Shown piece after piece: positions 17,049-24,881 of a stretch of 29,841 bases of DNA. Both the position numbers and the translations under genes were made by a program. The stretch is from IMG/VR virus record IMGVR_UViG_3300017527_000151, positions 1 to 29,841 of that record; one strand, 5' to 3'. The stretch is from a virus. Position 1 is the first letter of the stretch, and each line of letters begins with the position of its first letter. The notes beneath the pieces were generated by a model that saw only the letters and a program-made list of their open reading frames with translations, searched no databases and was not told where the DNA came from.

Positions 17049-17932
17049 TGTTTAGCCGCCCATCACGAATTTACTTAGATACTTCACAGAATAATTCTGT
17101 GGTTAATATGGTGAGTGGAGAAATACCTGTTGAGGGGGTAGCTCCGCAGGTTACTTATACAGGACACCGTATAATTAATTTAATTACAGAAGATCTAATA
17201 GTCACACCTAGAGATCCCACAGTAATATCAACTGAATTCATTGAACTACTTTTCGTGCCCGATAATAGGTTAGAGGCACCTGAATTATTAATACCAGGTA
17301 AGAAACCTATTGGTCCAGTAGAAATTGACCAAGGGCATTCACTAGCACCTGATTTTTGTTTATTACCACAACAAATAGAGCAGGGGATTTTACGAGATAG
17401 AGTAACGGGGGAGTATTTAACTGTACCCGCAGGATCAATTTGGGAGAAGGATTACGTTACGATAACAAATTCCCTTCTTTTACCAGCATGGTTATGGGAT
17501 TCTGCTATACCCTTTGTGTTTTTTGCAAAGATGTCAATTAATACAGATTCTTCAAATGCCACAGTTGTAGGTACATCAGACAGTTTTGGGAAATGTAGAG
17601 TAGAAATAATTTCTGCAACTAATAATACACTAGGTTTTGAAAAGGATAATATTGATAGTGATAATATTAAATCAGTAGGGGGTTATACGTCTGGGGTGCC
17701 GTTTCATTTAGGGGTGTCTTATAACAACGTAGATGCGTCAATGATAGGTTTTAATGAAACTATAGAATATTCTAATTCTGGAGGAACTCATAGAAATGCA
17801 GGGGATATGTATTTCAACTTAGGTAATTTAGATTTTGACCTCTATTATTTGTACGGATGGATGAGACCAGTTCCAATAGTATACTTTCGAGAGTTGTATA
17901 GAAACTCTTTTCAGTTCTTAACCTCGGTGTAA
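17045..17932 (+). CDS. LamG-like fibre protein 3 of 5, with one 24-residue fibre repeat
   Basis: 295 residues. Residues 30-53 are one unit of the 24-residue repeat seen in the 727-residue fibre downstream (GVAPQVTYTGHRIINL, then EDLIV). A degenerate half unit follows (TPRDPTVIS). APELLIPGKKPIGP occurs near residue 78. The rest is a LamG-like domain with FVFFAKMSI, CRVEIISATNNTLGF, HLGVSYNNVD and LYYLYGWMRP, ending RNSFQFLTSV. It starts with two consecutive ATGs overlapping the previous stop. The fusion of repeat and globular tip is the notable point. Confidence 0.76.
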   Translation: MMFSRPSRIYLDTSQNNSVVNMVSGEIPVEGVAPQVTYTGHRIINLITEDLIVTPRDPTVISTEFIELLFVPDNRLEAPELLIPGKKPIGPVEIDQGHSLAPDFCLLPQQIEQGILRDRVTGEYLTVPAGSIWEKDYVTITNSLLLPAWLWDSAIPFVFFAKMSINTDSSNATVVGTSDSFGKCRVEIISATNNTLGFEKDNIDSDNIKSVGGYTSGVPFHLGVSYNNVDASMIGFNETIEYSNSGGTHRNAGDMYFNLGNLDFDLYYLYGWMRPVPIVYFRELYRNSFQFLTSV

Positions 17933-17935
17933 GAT

Positions 17936-18745
17936 ATGAAATTATCAAAGATCATATTGAGAAGGCAATGGCCTCAACCTGAGGTTACAGGGAAGTTATA
18001 TATTCCTGAAGAGTTTATTAAGGCTCCAGAGCTTTTAATTCCTGGCAAGAAACCGATTAGTAATTTTAAGATAGACTGGAGCAATCCTTTAACTGAAGGT
18101 ATGGTAAGGTTTTTTATTATTAATCAAGGAAAGCTTCGAGATTTAGTGAGAAACAAAGAGTTTTTTATGGGGCCTTACACTCAATATAGAATAGATCCTG
18201 TGCAGGGAGAAGTTTGGCATTTTAATGATTCTTATTATAATCCAGTAGTAACAGATTACTATCCCTCATCCGCAACTAAAACTATGGTTATGTTGAATTC
18301 TTTTGATGATTGCACTGATGGTGGTTCTGACCCTATACATTTTATGGGGTCTCTTTTAAGTGGCGGAAGGGATCTAGCAATAGGATTGTATAATGATGAG
18401 ACTATATATAGAGGTGTTTTTAGGTATGGAAGTGTATCGTTCAATGTACCTAACACTTATACGGAAGATGATAAACCTTATCTTACTGGCATGACATTTA
18501 AAGAAGATGAAAGTAAAGCTTATGTATTTATAGATGGTGAGATTTTAAGCTCATTTAGTACAACTTGGTCCGCAGGAGCATCATCTCGTTCTACCCGATT
18601 TGGGGGGTGTAATTATTATACTACAGGCACAGGCAGAGGGATCTACGGGAATGCAAGTTTCCTTTTATTAGCTGAGAGAGAATGGACAGATGCAGATCAC
18701 TATAGTTTTTATCGTGATCCGTATCAAATTTTAAAGGCCAAATAA
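17936..18745 (+). CDS. LamG-like fibre protein 4 of 5
   Basis: 269 residues. KAPELLIPGKKPIS is near residue 30, followed by W.NPLTEGMVRFFIINQGKL. The LamG-like core has TMVMLNSFDDC, LAIGLYNDET, FRYGSVSFNVPNTY, AYVFIDGEILSSF and a FLLLAEREWTDADHYSFYRD stretch ending YQILKAK. It is the closest relative of gene 5, which shares PLTEG, SNTYMEDD, the FLDG turn and KEWTDADH. It follows gene 3 after three bases. A carbohydrate-binding fibre or particle-surface role is inferred from the fold. Confidence 0.78.
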   Translation: MKLSKIILRRQWPQPEVTGKLYIPEEFIKAPELLIPGKKPISNFKIDWSNPLTEGMVRFFIINQGKLRDLVRNKEFFMGPYTQYRIDPVQGEVWHFNDSYYNPVVTDYYPSSATKTMVMLNSFDDCTDGGSDPIHFMGSLLSGGRDLAIGLYNDETIYRGVFRYGSVSFNVPNTYTEDDKPYLTGMTFKEDESKAYVFIDGEILSSFSTTWSAGASSRSTRFGGCNYYTTGTGRGIYGNASFLLLAEREWTDADHYSFYRDPYQILKAK

Positions 18746-18749
18746 TATT

Positions 18750-19757
18750 ATGGCCCGTAAACACCTCATAATTTTAGATGTATTAACAAAATCCGGAGAA
18801 CGTACTTCGGATCTGTCTAGTGCATCTATAAATATTTCAGGTCAAGTTCCTCAAATAGACATAACTGGAGCAGAATCTTCTAATTTACCCGCCCATTCTG
18901 TTGCAATAGCTGGGATAGCTCCACAAGGAGTGGCTACAGAAGGTGCGCAAGTCAATCTTAGAGTAGAACATTTAATTGTTACTCATAGATCACCAACGGT
19001 TGAAAATAGTGGAACTACTCCAGCAACTCCTGAGTTAATAATTCTGTCTGAGGTTATGATTAAATCTCCAGAACTTTTAATTCCTCAGAAGAAGCCGGTC
19101 GGAAGTCTAACCCTTGATTGGGGGCATCCTTTAACAGAAGGGTTGGTTGGATTTTGGGTAGTACATCAAGGTAGAGTAAGAGATCTTGTTACAGGTAAGA
19201 ATTATGATAAAAATGGAGGAACCTATGTAGTAGATTCTGTTGGAGGGGAGATTTTAGATTTTCCTGACTCACCATCTGTTTCCGTAGATACTGGCGTTTA
19301 TGCTACAGGAGACATGAAAACACTTGTTACCTTAAATACATTTCATGCAGCCACTTCTCCAGGGGGGAATATACGTTGTCAAGGCGTACATGAAGCAGAT
19401 CATAGATTGTACTTGGGATCATATAGCACAGCGTATAATGGTCTCTTTGCTTATGGGACCTCTTACTTGCAAGTAAGTAATACTTATATGGAAGATGATG
19501 TATTTTACCTTTCTGGAATGACTAATAGAGGGTCTAATACATACATCTTTTTAGATGGGTCTCCGTTAAATAGTTTTGCCTCCACTTTCTCTGGAACATC
19601 TGGTCCCACACTACATTTTGGAGGTAGAGGCGCGAATACTACCATAGAGCCTCTTTATGGTAGAAGCTCCTTTATGTTAGTTTCTAAAAAGGAATGGACA
19701 GATGCAGACCATAAAGAATTTTCTTTAAACCCCTTTCAAATATTGGCGGGAGTGTAA
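18750..19757 (+). CDS. LamG-like fibre protein 5 of 5, with N-terminal 24-residue repeats
   Basis: 335 residues. The N-terminus resembles that of the 727-residue fibre. Residues 30-77 are two exact 24-residue units (SGQVPQIDITGAESSNLP, then AGIAPQGVATEG), with a degenerate third (THRSPTVENSG). SPELLIPQKKPVG follows near residue 106. The LamG-like domain is about residues 125-325 with MKTLVTLNTFHA, RLYLGSYS, NTYIFLDGSPLNSFAST, SFMLVSKKEWTDADH and the end NPFQILAGV. It bridges the LamG array and the pure-repeat fibre, showing that the two parts are exchangeable modules. Confidence 0.78.
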   Translation: MARKHLIILDVLTKSGERTSDLSSASINISGQVPQIDITGAESSNLPAHSVAIAGIAPQGVATEGAQVNLRVEHLIVTHRSPTVENSGTTPATPELIILSEVMIKSPELLIPQKKPVGSLTLDWGHPLTEGLVGFWVVHQGRVRDLVTGKNYDKNGGTYVVDSVGGEILDFPDSPSVSVDTGVYATGDMKTLVTLNTFHAATSPGGNIRCQGVHEADHRLYLGSYSTAYNGLFAYGTSYLQVSNTYMEDDVFYLSGMTNRGSNTYIFLDGSPLNSFASTFSGTSGPTLHFGGRGANTTIEPLYGRSSFMLVSKKEWTDADHKEFSLNPFQILAGV

Positions 19758-19760
19758 CTC

Positions 19761-21944
19761 ATGGACCGCCAACGCTTTATATTTTTAGGGTTTCCGTTAG
19801 CGGAAAGTAACACCTCTAATTTAGCTAGTTCGCCTATAAGTCTTACAGGTCAGATTCCTCAATCCGACATTACAGAATATAATGTTTCTGATGCAACTAG
19901 TTTCTCTGTAGGTCTTGTAGGTCAGATTCCTCAAGCAGATGTTACAGGAGATAATGATTCTGATCTAGTTTCTTTTAATTTAAGTGTCACTGGGATTGCA
20001 CCTCAAGCAACATCCACCGAATACCATATATCTGATCTAACTGCAAGTTCTATACCTACTTTTGGACAAACTCCTCAGATTACAACAACAGAGCATAGAG
20101 TTTCAGCCCTTACAGTAGACTTAGTAACAATTACCGGACAAGCACCACAAGCTACTGCAACAGAGTACAATGTTTCAGATGCAGCTAATGATTCTTTGTC
20201 AGTATCAAGCGCAATTCCTCAAGCAGATACTACAGAAAAACATATAAGCGCATCTCCTAGTTTTGCTTTAGGAGTTACAGGCGCAATTCCTCAAGCAGAT
20301 ACTACAGAAAAACATATTTCTGATTTGGTATCTGCAGCAGTTCAGGTACAAGGCCAGTTACCTCAGGCAGAGGCTACAGAAGGAGATACATCTAATATTC
20401 CTGTAGCATCTTTATCTGTACAAGGTAAAATACCACAAACAGATGTAACGCAACATAAGACCTCTGAGCTTCCTGTAGAGCAAGTTGACGTAACGAGTCA
20501 GGTTCCTCAAACAGATGTCACAGAACACCATACATCCTCTCTCACGACATTTTCTGTAGGTGTTCCTGGCAATAATCCAACAGCAGAAACTACGGAAGCT
20601 AGAGTATCAGATCTTGCAACAGCTTCAGTAGGTATAGCAGGACAGATTCCGCAAGCAGAAACTACGGAATACCATGTTTCTGATGTTACAGCTTTCCCTC
20701 TTCAGATACAGGGTCAAGTACCATTTGCAGATAATTCAGAAGGTGATACTTCTATTCTTCCAAGTTATGCACTTGAGATAGGAGATCAAAATCCGCAAAC
20801 AGATATTACAGAGAAACATATTTCGGATGGATTTTCTTTTGCTGTAACTCTAACTGCTCAAGTTCCACAAACAGATGTAAGTGATATTAATGCCGTTACC
20901 ATGGCAATTGATGCTGTAGGCATTACTGGACAAGTTGTTCAAGTAGAAAGTACTGAACATCGTATTTCTGATTTAGCAATAGATGGAATATTAGTTGGTG
21001 AACAAACACCTCAAGTAGAAAGTACTGAACATAAAACTTCGAATTTGGAAGTATTTGCTTTAGAGGTTACTGAAGTAGTTCCGCAAACAGATGCAACTGA
21101 ACACCGTGTATCTGAAGGCGCAGTTGCTTCGATAGAAGTACAAAGTAAAGATCCACAAGCAGAAGTTACAAATCATCATATTTCTAGTCTTGTAGCAGGT
21201 TCTATAACCATTATTGGTCAGGTGCCTTTTGCTAATTCGGGAGATGTTAATTTAGTTAATCTGCAAACCACTACTGTAGATGTGCAGAGTGGAATTCCGC
21301 AGACTACTATTACTGAAAACCGTGTTGTCACTCTTACTACTGGTGATATACAAGTTCAAGGGCAAGGACTGCAGGTAGAAATTACAGAAAATCATGTTAT
21401 TGAATTAGTAGCGGACAGCATAACTGTACTGGAACAAGATCCTACAATTGAGATTACTAATTCTAATGTAATTAATTTGGCTTCTGATAATCTCACTATC
21501 CTTGCAGCTAATCCTCAAGTAACGGTAACTGATCAAAGTATAGTAACAGTACCTAATACTTCCATAGCTTTATCTTCTCAGATACCACAAAGTACTACAT
21601 CCGAATATTATAATGTAGACATGTCAACGGACACTGTTGACATATCAGGTCAAGTTCCTACAGTCACGATACCACAAAATTATGTAGTGAATATGCAATC
21701 TGGTGGGGTGAATATTACTGCCATTGCACCGACAATACGTGTAACAACAGTTGGTCTACATACAGAGATTATCAAGTTCAACTTGAATATAGATCAGAAG
21801 GTAGAGATAATCAGCAATATTGATATGAAGGAAGCTCAAACTTTAAGTATAGATCAGAAGGTAGAGATGGTAAGTAATGTAGATAGGAAAAAATCCATTA
21901 CTAGTAATATAGACCAACTAAAATCCTTTGATAAGGAGTTATAA
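19761..21944 (+). CDS. fibrous protein of 26 exact 24-residue repeats
   Basis: 727 residues. Residues 1-28 are a short N-terminal segment similar to the start of the preceding LamG protein. Residues 29-652 are 26 units of exactly 24 residues with consensus [TQ]GQxPQxxxTE[YH]xxSDLxxxxxxV. Residues 675 to about 727 hold 20-residue charged repeats (IDQKVE, SN[IV]D) that may form a coiled coil. Pro-Gln turns, Thr/Ser-rich segments and alternating hydrophobics suggest a stacked or spiral beta shaft; no globular tip or enzyme motif is seen. ATG follows the previous stop closely. It is probably a long tail or side fibre shaft, or a length-variable surface fibre. Confidence 0.78.
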   Translation: MDRQRFIFLGFPLAESNTSNLASSPISLTGQIPQSDITEYNVSDATSFSVGLVGQIPQADVTGDNDSDLVSFNLSVTGIAPQATSTEYHISDLTASSIPTFGQTPQITTTEHRVSALTVDLVTITGQAPQATATEYNVSDAANDSLSVSSAIPQADTTEKHISASPSFALGVTGAIPQADTTEKHISDLVSAAVQVQGQLPQAEATEGDTSNIPVASLSVQGKIPQTDVTQHKTSELPVEQVDVTSQVPQTDVTEHHTSSLTTFSVGVPGNNPTAETTEARVSDLATASVGIAGQIPQAETTEYHVSDVTAFPLQIQGQVPFADNSEGDTSILPSYALEIGDQNPQTDITEKHISDGFSFAVTLTAQVPQTDVSDINAVTMAIDAVGITGQVVQVESTEHRISDLAIDGILVGEQTPQVESTEHKTSNLEVFALEVTEVVPQTDATEHRVSEGAVASIEVQSKDPQAEVTNHHISSLVAGSITIIGQVPFANSGDVNLVNLQTTTVDVQSGIPQTTITENRVVTLTTGDIQVQGQGLQVEITENHVIELVADSITVLEQDPTIEITNSNVINLASDNLTILAANPQVTVTDQSIVTVPNTSIALSSQIPQSTTSEYYNVDMSTDTVDISGQVPTVTIPQNYVVNMQSGGVNITAIAPTIRVTTVGLHTEIIKFNLNIDQKVEIISNIDMKEAQTLSIDQKVEMVSNVDRKKSITSNIDQLKSFDKEL
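19845..21716 (+). repeat. 26 in-frame 72-bp repeats
   Basis: Every unit is 72 bases without a single insertion or deletion. Units 6 and 7 share 37 identical bases (20209-20245 and 20281-20317) and units 16 and 17 share 21 bases (from 20940 and 21012), which indicates recent unit duplication. Later units (20 onwards) lose the SDL motif and are more diverged. Confidence 0.9.
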
Positions 21945-21945
21945 A

Positions 21946-22263
21946 ATGGCTTGTTCGACTGAAGAAATTCATGTAGGTGACATTGGTACAGTATTTGAAA
22001 TCACAGTAAAAGATTGTGAGGACATCATAGATGTATCTTTAGCTACTACTCAAGAGGTAATTTTTTTAAAACCTGATAAAACAATTAGTACTCATACTAC
22101 TGAATTTCAAACAACTGGTGTAGATGGTATTGTTCAATACGTAACCATAGCCGATGATTTAGATTTAGCAGGTAAATGGAAAATTCAATTTCATGTAGTA
22201 CTGCCTACAGGTGAATGGCGTTCTGACATACACACTTTCAAAGTGTACGGAAATTTAAGCTGA
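21946..22263 (+). CDS. BppU-like / Ig-like virion protein
   Basis: 105 residues beginning MACSTEEIHVGDIGTVFEIT; other landmarks are DVSLATTQEVIFLKPD, DGIVQYVTIADDLDLAGKWK and SDIHTFKVYGNLS. This is a small all-beta domain widespread in phages, resembling the N-terminal part of baseplate upper proteins (BppU). I chose ATG 21946 because AAGGAG at 21933-21938 is 7 bases upstream; a TTG at 21928 would overlap the fibre gene further. It is the last of the tail-fibre genes before a 91-base gap and the lysis module. Confidence 0.8.
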   Translation: MACSTEEIHVGDIGTVFEITVKDCEDIIDVSLATTQEVIFLKPDKTISTHTTEFQTTGVDGIVQYVTIADDLDLAGKWKIQFHVVLPTGEWRSDIHTFKVYGNLS

Positions 22264-22354
22264 TTTTAGTTTTTCAGATTGTTATACTTCCATGGTGGTT
22301 ATTTTAAAATTTATCTAAATTTAAAACAAATAAAAATCTACAAGGGTTAGACTG

Positions 22355-22681
22355 ATGAATGATGAAATAACACAGGATAAAGGAAATTCAAGAGACATCA
22401 TTTTTAATCCTGACGGTATTAAATTAGGATGGTCAGTATTAGCAATCATTGCATCTATAGGATTAGGATTGTATGTATCCAACATTGTTCAACCATTAAA
22501 AAAAGATCTTGAGAATTTAGCAGCTCAATATAAAAAAGTTGACAAAAAGGAACAAGAATTACGAAAAGATTTCGGTAATCATATACTACAATGTACTAAA
22601 GAGAATGCTGAAATCCGAACTGAGATTGTTAATGTGGAAAGAAAGCTGGAGATACACGAAGCTAATACAAAGGTACCCTAA
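22355..22681 (+). CDS. single-TM coiled-coil protein, lysis module
   Basis: 108 residues: a hydrophilic N-terminus, one TM helix at about 23-44 (KLGWSVLAIIASIGLGLYV), then a charged coiled coil (LKKDLENLAAQYKK, DKKEQELRKDF). It sits at the head of the lysis genes with AAGGG 8-9 bases before ATG. The shape fits an i-spanin or a holin partner, but a second TM/coiled-coil gene occurs at 24730. It is three bases upstream of the holin candidate and probably co-translated with it. Confidence 0.75.
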   Translation: MNDEITQDKGNSRDIIFNPDGIKLGWSVLAIIASIGLGLYVSNIVQPLKKDLENLAAQYKKVDKKEQELRKDFGNHILQCTKENAEIRTEIVNVERKLEIHEANTKVP

Positions 22682-22683
22682 TC

Positions 22684-23139
22684 ATGGCGACTGTTAAACA
22701 CCCTGATTCACATTCTCATCATTTTATTAACTTCAGTTATTCTTTTTTCCGTTCCTGTATTAAAATTATCGAGGAGATGCCGTTAGCACAAGGGACGATA
22801 GTAATGTTCGTTGTCGGCATTTCTTTAGGAACGGTTATGTTTGGTAATGTAGGAGTTGCAGCAGAATTTGCTAGGATAGTAGCTATAACTGCAGTCTTTA
22901 GTTTAGGACTAACATCATTATGGTTACTTCGATGGGACAGACGTAAAGAAAGAAAAATTTTGTCAGCTTGCACCATTGTTTTAATTTGTTCTACCGTTCT
23001 GCAAATGTTTCATACTGAACAAGTAGTCTTTTTGTTGATCTATAATACTTCTGTTACTTTATTTATGATTTTTGTATTCATTGTATCTTTGCATGGATTC
23101 CGCAATAGAAAAGATAAAAAAGAACGTAGGAGAAAATGA
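22684..23139 (+). CDS. holin candidate, four TM segments
   Basis: 151 residues with His-rich N-terminus and four hydrophobic stretches at about 38-56 (TIVMFVVGISLGTVMFG), 63-82 (ARIVAITAVFSLGLTSLWLL), 92-108 and 112-136. The tail is strongly basic (FRNRKDKKERRRK). Small multi-TM proteins directly upstream of the endolysin are usually holins, which permeabilise the inner membrane at a set time. I see no family-specific motif. It overlaps the endolysin gene by ATGA. Confidence 0.65.
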   Translation: MATVKHPDSHSHHFINFSYSFFRSCIKIIEEMPLAQGTIVMFVVGISLGTVMFGNVGVAAEFARIVAITAVFSLGLTSLWLLRWDRRKERKILSACTIVLICSTVLQMFHTEQVVFLLIYNTSVTLFMIFVFIVSLHGFRNRKDKKERRRK

Positions 23140-23753
23140 TTATGAGTAATCTTGTGTTGGCACAATTAGAAGATAGGTTAGTTGCTCCTAGTGATCAAGA
23201 ACTCTTTCAATTAGCTTTTAATGAGATTACTAGATTACAGAGAGAAATACAGCAGGTACCTCAAGGATTATTACCTTGGATGGTGTGTGCTGAAAAGTAC
23301 ATAGGTTTACGTGAAATTCCTGGTAATAGACACAACCCTCAAATATTAAGATGGTGGGTAGCTACACGGCAACCTTTTACTGATGATGAAACTCCATGGT
23401 GTAGTGCTGCTGTAGGAGGAATTTTTGAAGAAGTAGGGATAGTCAGTACACGAAAGGCTAATGCGCGTAGTTGGAAAAAGTGGGGAACACAGTTACAAAG
23501 TCCAGCAGTAGGTGCTGTTGTAGTTTTTTGGAGGGGTAGTAGAACTTCGTGGAAAGGTCATGTAGGTATTGTATGGGGACAAGATAGCAATGGTAATCTT
23601 CTTGTATGGGGAGGAAATCAAGGCAACCAAGTTTCTATAAAGGCGTTTCCATTAAATCGCGTGTTAAGTTATAGATGGCCACTGGCTTTCCCTCCTCCAA
23701 GTAATTATGACCTTCCTATTTTAGAAGGTGATTTGACAAATGGAGAAGCGTAA
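23136..23753 (+). CDS. endolysin, TIGR02594/CHAP-like peptidoglycan hydrolase
   Basis: 205 residues. The catalytic domain is about residues 46-182: PWMVCAEKYIGLREIPG, NP.ILRWW, ETPWCSAAVGGIFEEVG with likely nucleophile Cys89, ARSWKKWG, then GAVVVFWRG, GHVGIVWGQD with likely His142, and VWGGNQGNQVSI with Asn161. This arrangement is that of the TIGR02594 family, NlpC/P60- or CHAP-like amidases or endopeptidases that cut peptide crosslinks. There is no signal peptide, so export through the holin is expected. ATG 23136 overlaps the holin stop; ATG 23142 has better spacing (9 bases) to AGGAG. It overlaps the next gene by one base (TAATG). Confidence 0.88.
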   Translation: MIMSNLVLAQLEDRLVAPSDQELFQLAFNEITRLQREIQQVPQGLLPWMVCAEKYIGLREIPGNRHNPQILRWWVATRQPFTDDETPWCSAAVGGIFEEVGIVSTRKANARSWKKWGTQLQSPAVGAVVVFWRGSRTSWKGHVGIVWGQDSNGNLLVWGGNQGNQVSIKAFPLNRVLSYRWPLAFPPPSNYDLPILEGDLTNGEA

Positions 23754-24130
23754 TGGCTACAGAGTTATTTGCTACAGAAGCCTATAAAGAACTACCGATA
23801 GATGTTAAAGAAAAATTTTGTAACGGTTGCGGTACAAAGGGTTTAGGTGGTTGGTTAGTACCTGATACTCTGTATGGTCTCAACATTACTGAATGTTGCA
23901 ACATTCATGATTTTATGTATCATGTAGGTACGAAGCACCGAGATAAGGAAATTGCGGATAGGACTTTTTTGAATAATATGATTAGGGTTATTGATGCTGA
24001 AAGTATCAGTATTCTTAAACCATTTCGTAGATTACGTGCGATGAATTATTATTCTGCTGTACGAGATTTTGGTGGCACTGCATTTTGGTCTGGTAAAAAT
24101 AAACCTGAAGATTTAATGGACTTGGGATAA
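23753..24130 (+). CDS. phospholipase A2-like protein in the lysis module
   Basis: 125 residues. Residues 23-56 carry C-x2-C-G-x5-G, PDTLYG and ECCNIHDFMYHVG. This matches the PLA2 pattern of a Gly-rich Ca-binding loop followed by CCxxHDxxY; Cys48, Cys49, His52, Asp53 and Tyr56 are the key residues. The usual Asp before CC is Glu47. The C-terminal half is helical (RFRRLRAMNYYSAV-like) with DFGGTAFW. It lacks a signal peptide. It overlaps the endolysin stop and is followed by a lipoprotein. Membrane-phospholipid attack during lysis is a reasonable inference; a virion function is the alternative. Confidence 0.68.
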   Translation: MATELFATEAYKELPIDVKEKFCNGCGTKGLGGWLVPDTLYGLNITECCNIHDFMYHVGTKHRDKEIADRTFLNNMIRVIDAESISILKPFRRLRAMNYYSAVRDFGGTAFWSGKNKPEDLMDLG

Positions 24131-24132
24131 CC

Positions 24133-24657
24133 ATGAAAAGGTTTAAATTTTTTATAGCTAGTATCATTATAATTTTATCAATGCAAGGGTGTGTTGCAGA
24201 ACAAGCTGTACTTCTGGCTAACACAACCAGTGCCCTTCATGAGTTGCAGATAGAGTATGGTGCTGTGAAAAAAGTTCTTCATGATAATCTGTATTTAATG
24301 AAGACCGCTGACCGCACTGCAGTTCTCGAATTAGAAAAGAAGTGTGACTTATTCGTTACCGAGTTAGAGTTAGATTGGAATGCAGATAAGGATATCGTGT
24401 TAACTAATGCAGCTTATTATTACGCATCAGGTAAAGAAATTTATTTGCAAGGTGCTAAGATAATTAAACCTTATTTAAAAGATTTATCCCCTGTTGATAT
24501 TTATTATTTACGGAAGTTTCAAACAGATGCTCAAGTTGTAGAGAAATTATATAAAAAGTTTAATGCGGACCCTACAACATTCAATCGGTATAAATTGGTA
24601 TCATCAGGTATAGAATTTGCTACACTAGCGTTAAGAGTAGGTATGGTAGTGATGTGA
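24133..24657 (+). CDS. lipoprotein, possible outer-membrane spanin partner
   Basis: 174 residues. The signal is basic plus hydrophobic (MKRFKFFIASIIIILSMQGC), with a lipobox-like MQGC and lipidated Cys at residue 20. The mature part is helical (LHELQIEYGAVKKVLHDNLY, AVLELEKKCDLF) and has a Tyr-rich middle. It is longer than usual o-spanins. Position after the endolysin and before a TM/coiled-coil gene argues for a lysis or envelope role, such as o-spanin; superinfection-exclusion lipoprotein is the alternative. The end ATGTGATG overlaps a further start. Confidence 0.72.
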   Translation: MKRFKFFIASIIIILSMQGCVAEQAVLLANTTSALHELQIEYGAVKKVLHDNLYLMKTADRTAVLELEKKCDLFVTELELDWNADKDIVLTNAAYYYASGKEIYLQGAKIIKPYLKDLSPVDIYYLRKFQTDAQVVEKLYKKFNADPTTFNRYKLVSSGIEFATLALRVGMVVM

Positions 24658-24881
24658 TGGCTATAGTAGCGACCACAAGAATTTTTAAAAATGGTCGTCT
24701 ACTTATCCCTACGCAAGAGGAACAGTGTAATGAATGTGAAGTTAAACGAGAACAAAGGGCTTATAAAGACAGTACTGGTATTAGGTTCTATCGCTACAGC
24801 CCTAGGTTCTATCATCACTGTTTGGCTTCTAATAGATACAAGGTATGCCCACGCAGAAGATGTATCCAAAAGTCAAAATAA
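24657..24881 (+). CDS. possible small gene overlapping the spanin-like gene
   Basis: ATG 24657 overlaps the lipoprotein stop (TGATG). The 74-residue product begins MAIVATTRIFKNGRLLIP and becomes Cys/Arg-rich, with CNEC and CPRRRC. It is the only ORF covering 24657-24729, but its last 150 bases lie in another frame inside the spanin-like gene, whose RBS it also contains. No lipobox is present, so it is not a classical nested Rz1. The Ribosome-binding context is weak; chance cannot be excluded. Confidence 0.3.
   Translation: MAIVATTRIFKNGRLLIPTQEEQCNECEVKREQRAYKDSTGIRFYRYSPRFYHHCLASNRYKVCPRRRCIQKSK

Noticed and set aside
15424-19757. Diversity-generating retroelement acting on the LamG genes
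   Set aside because: No reverse transcriptase, template repeat or adenine-biased variable copy is seen in the window.
19845-21716. 72-bp periodic DNA as a CRISPR-like or satellite array
   Set aside because: The period is in frame within one long ORF, units differ in sequence while keeping a protein pattern, and there is no repeat/spacer organisation.
22264-22354. Promoter or terminator in the gap before the lysis genes
   Set aside because: TTGTTA and TTTTAA at 17-base spacing are visible, but the region is so AT-rich that the match is not informative; no stable hairpin was found.
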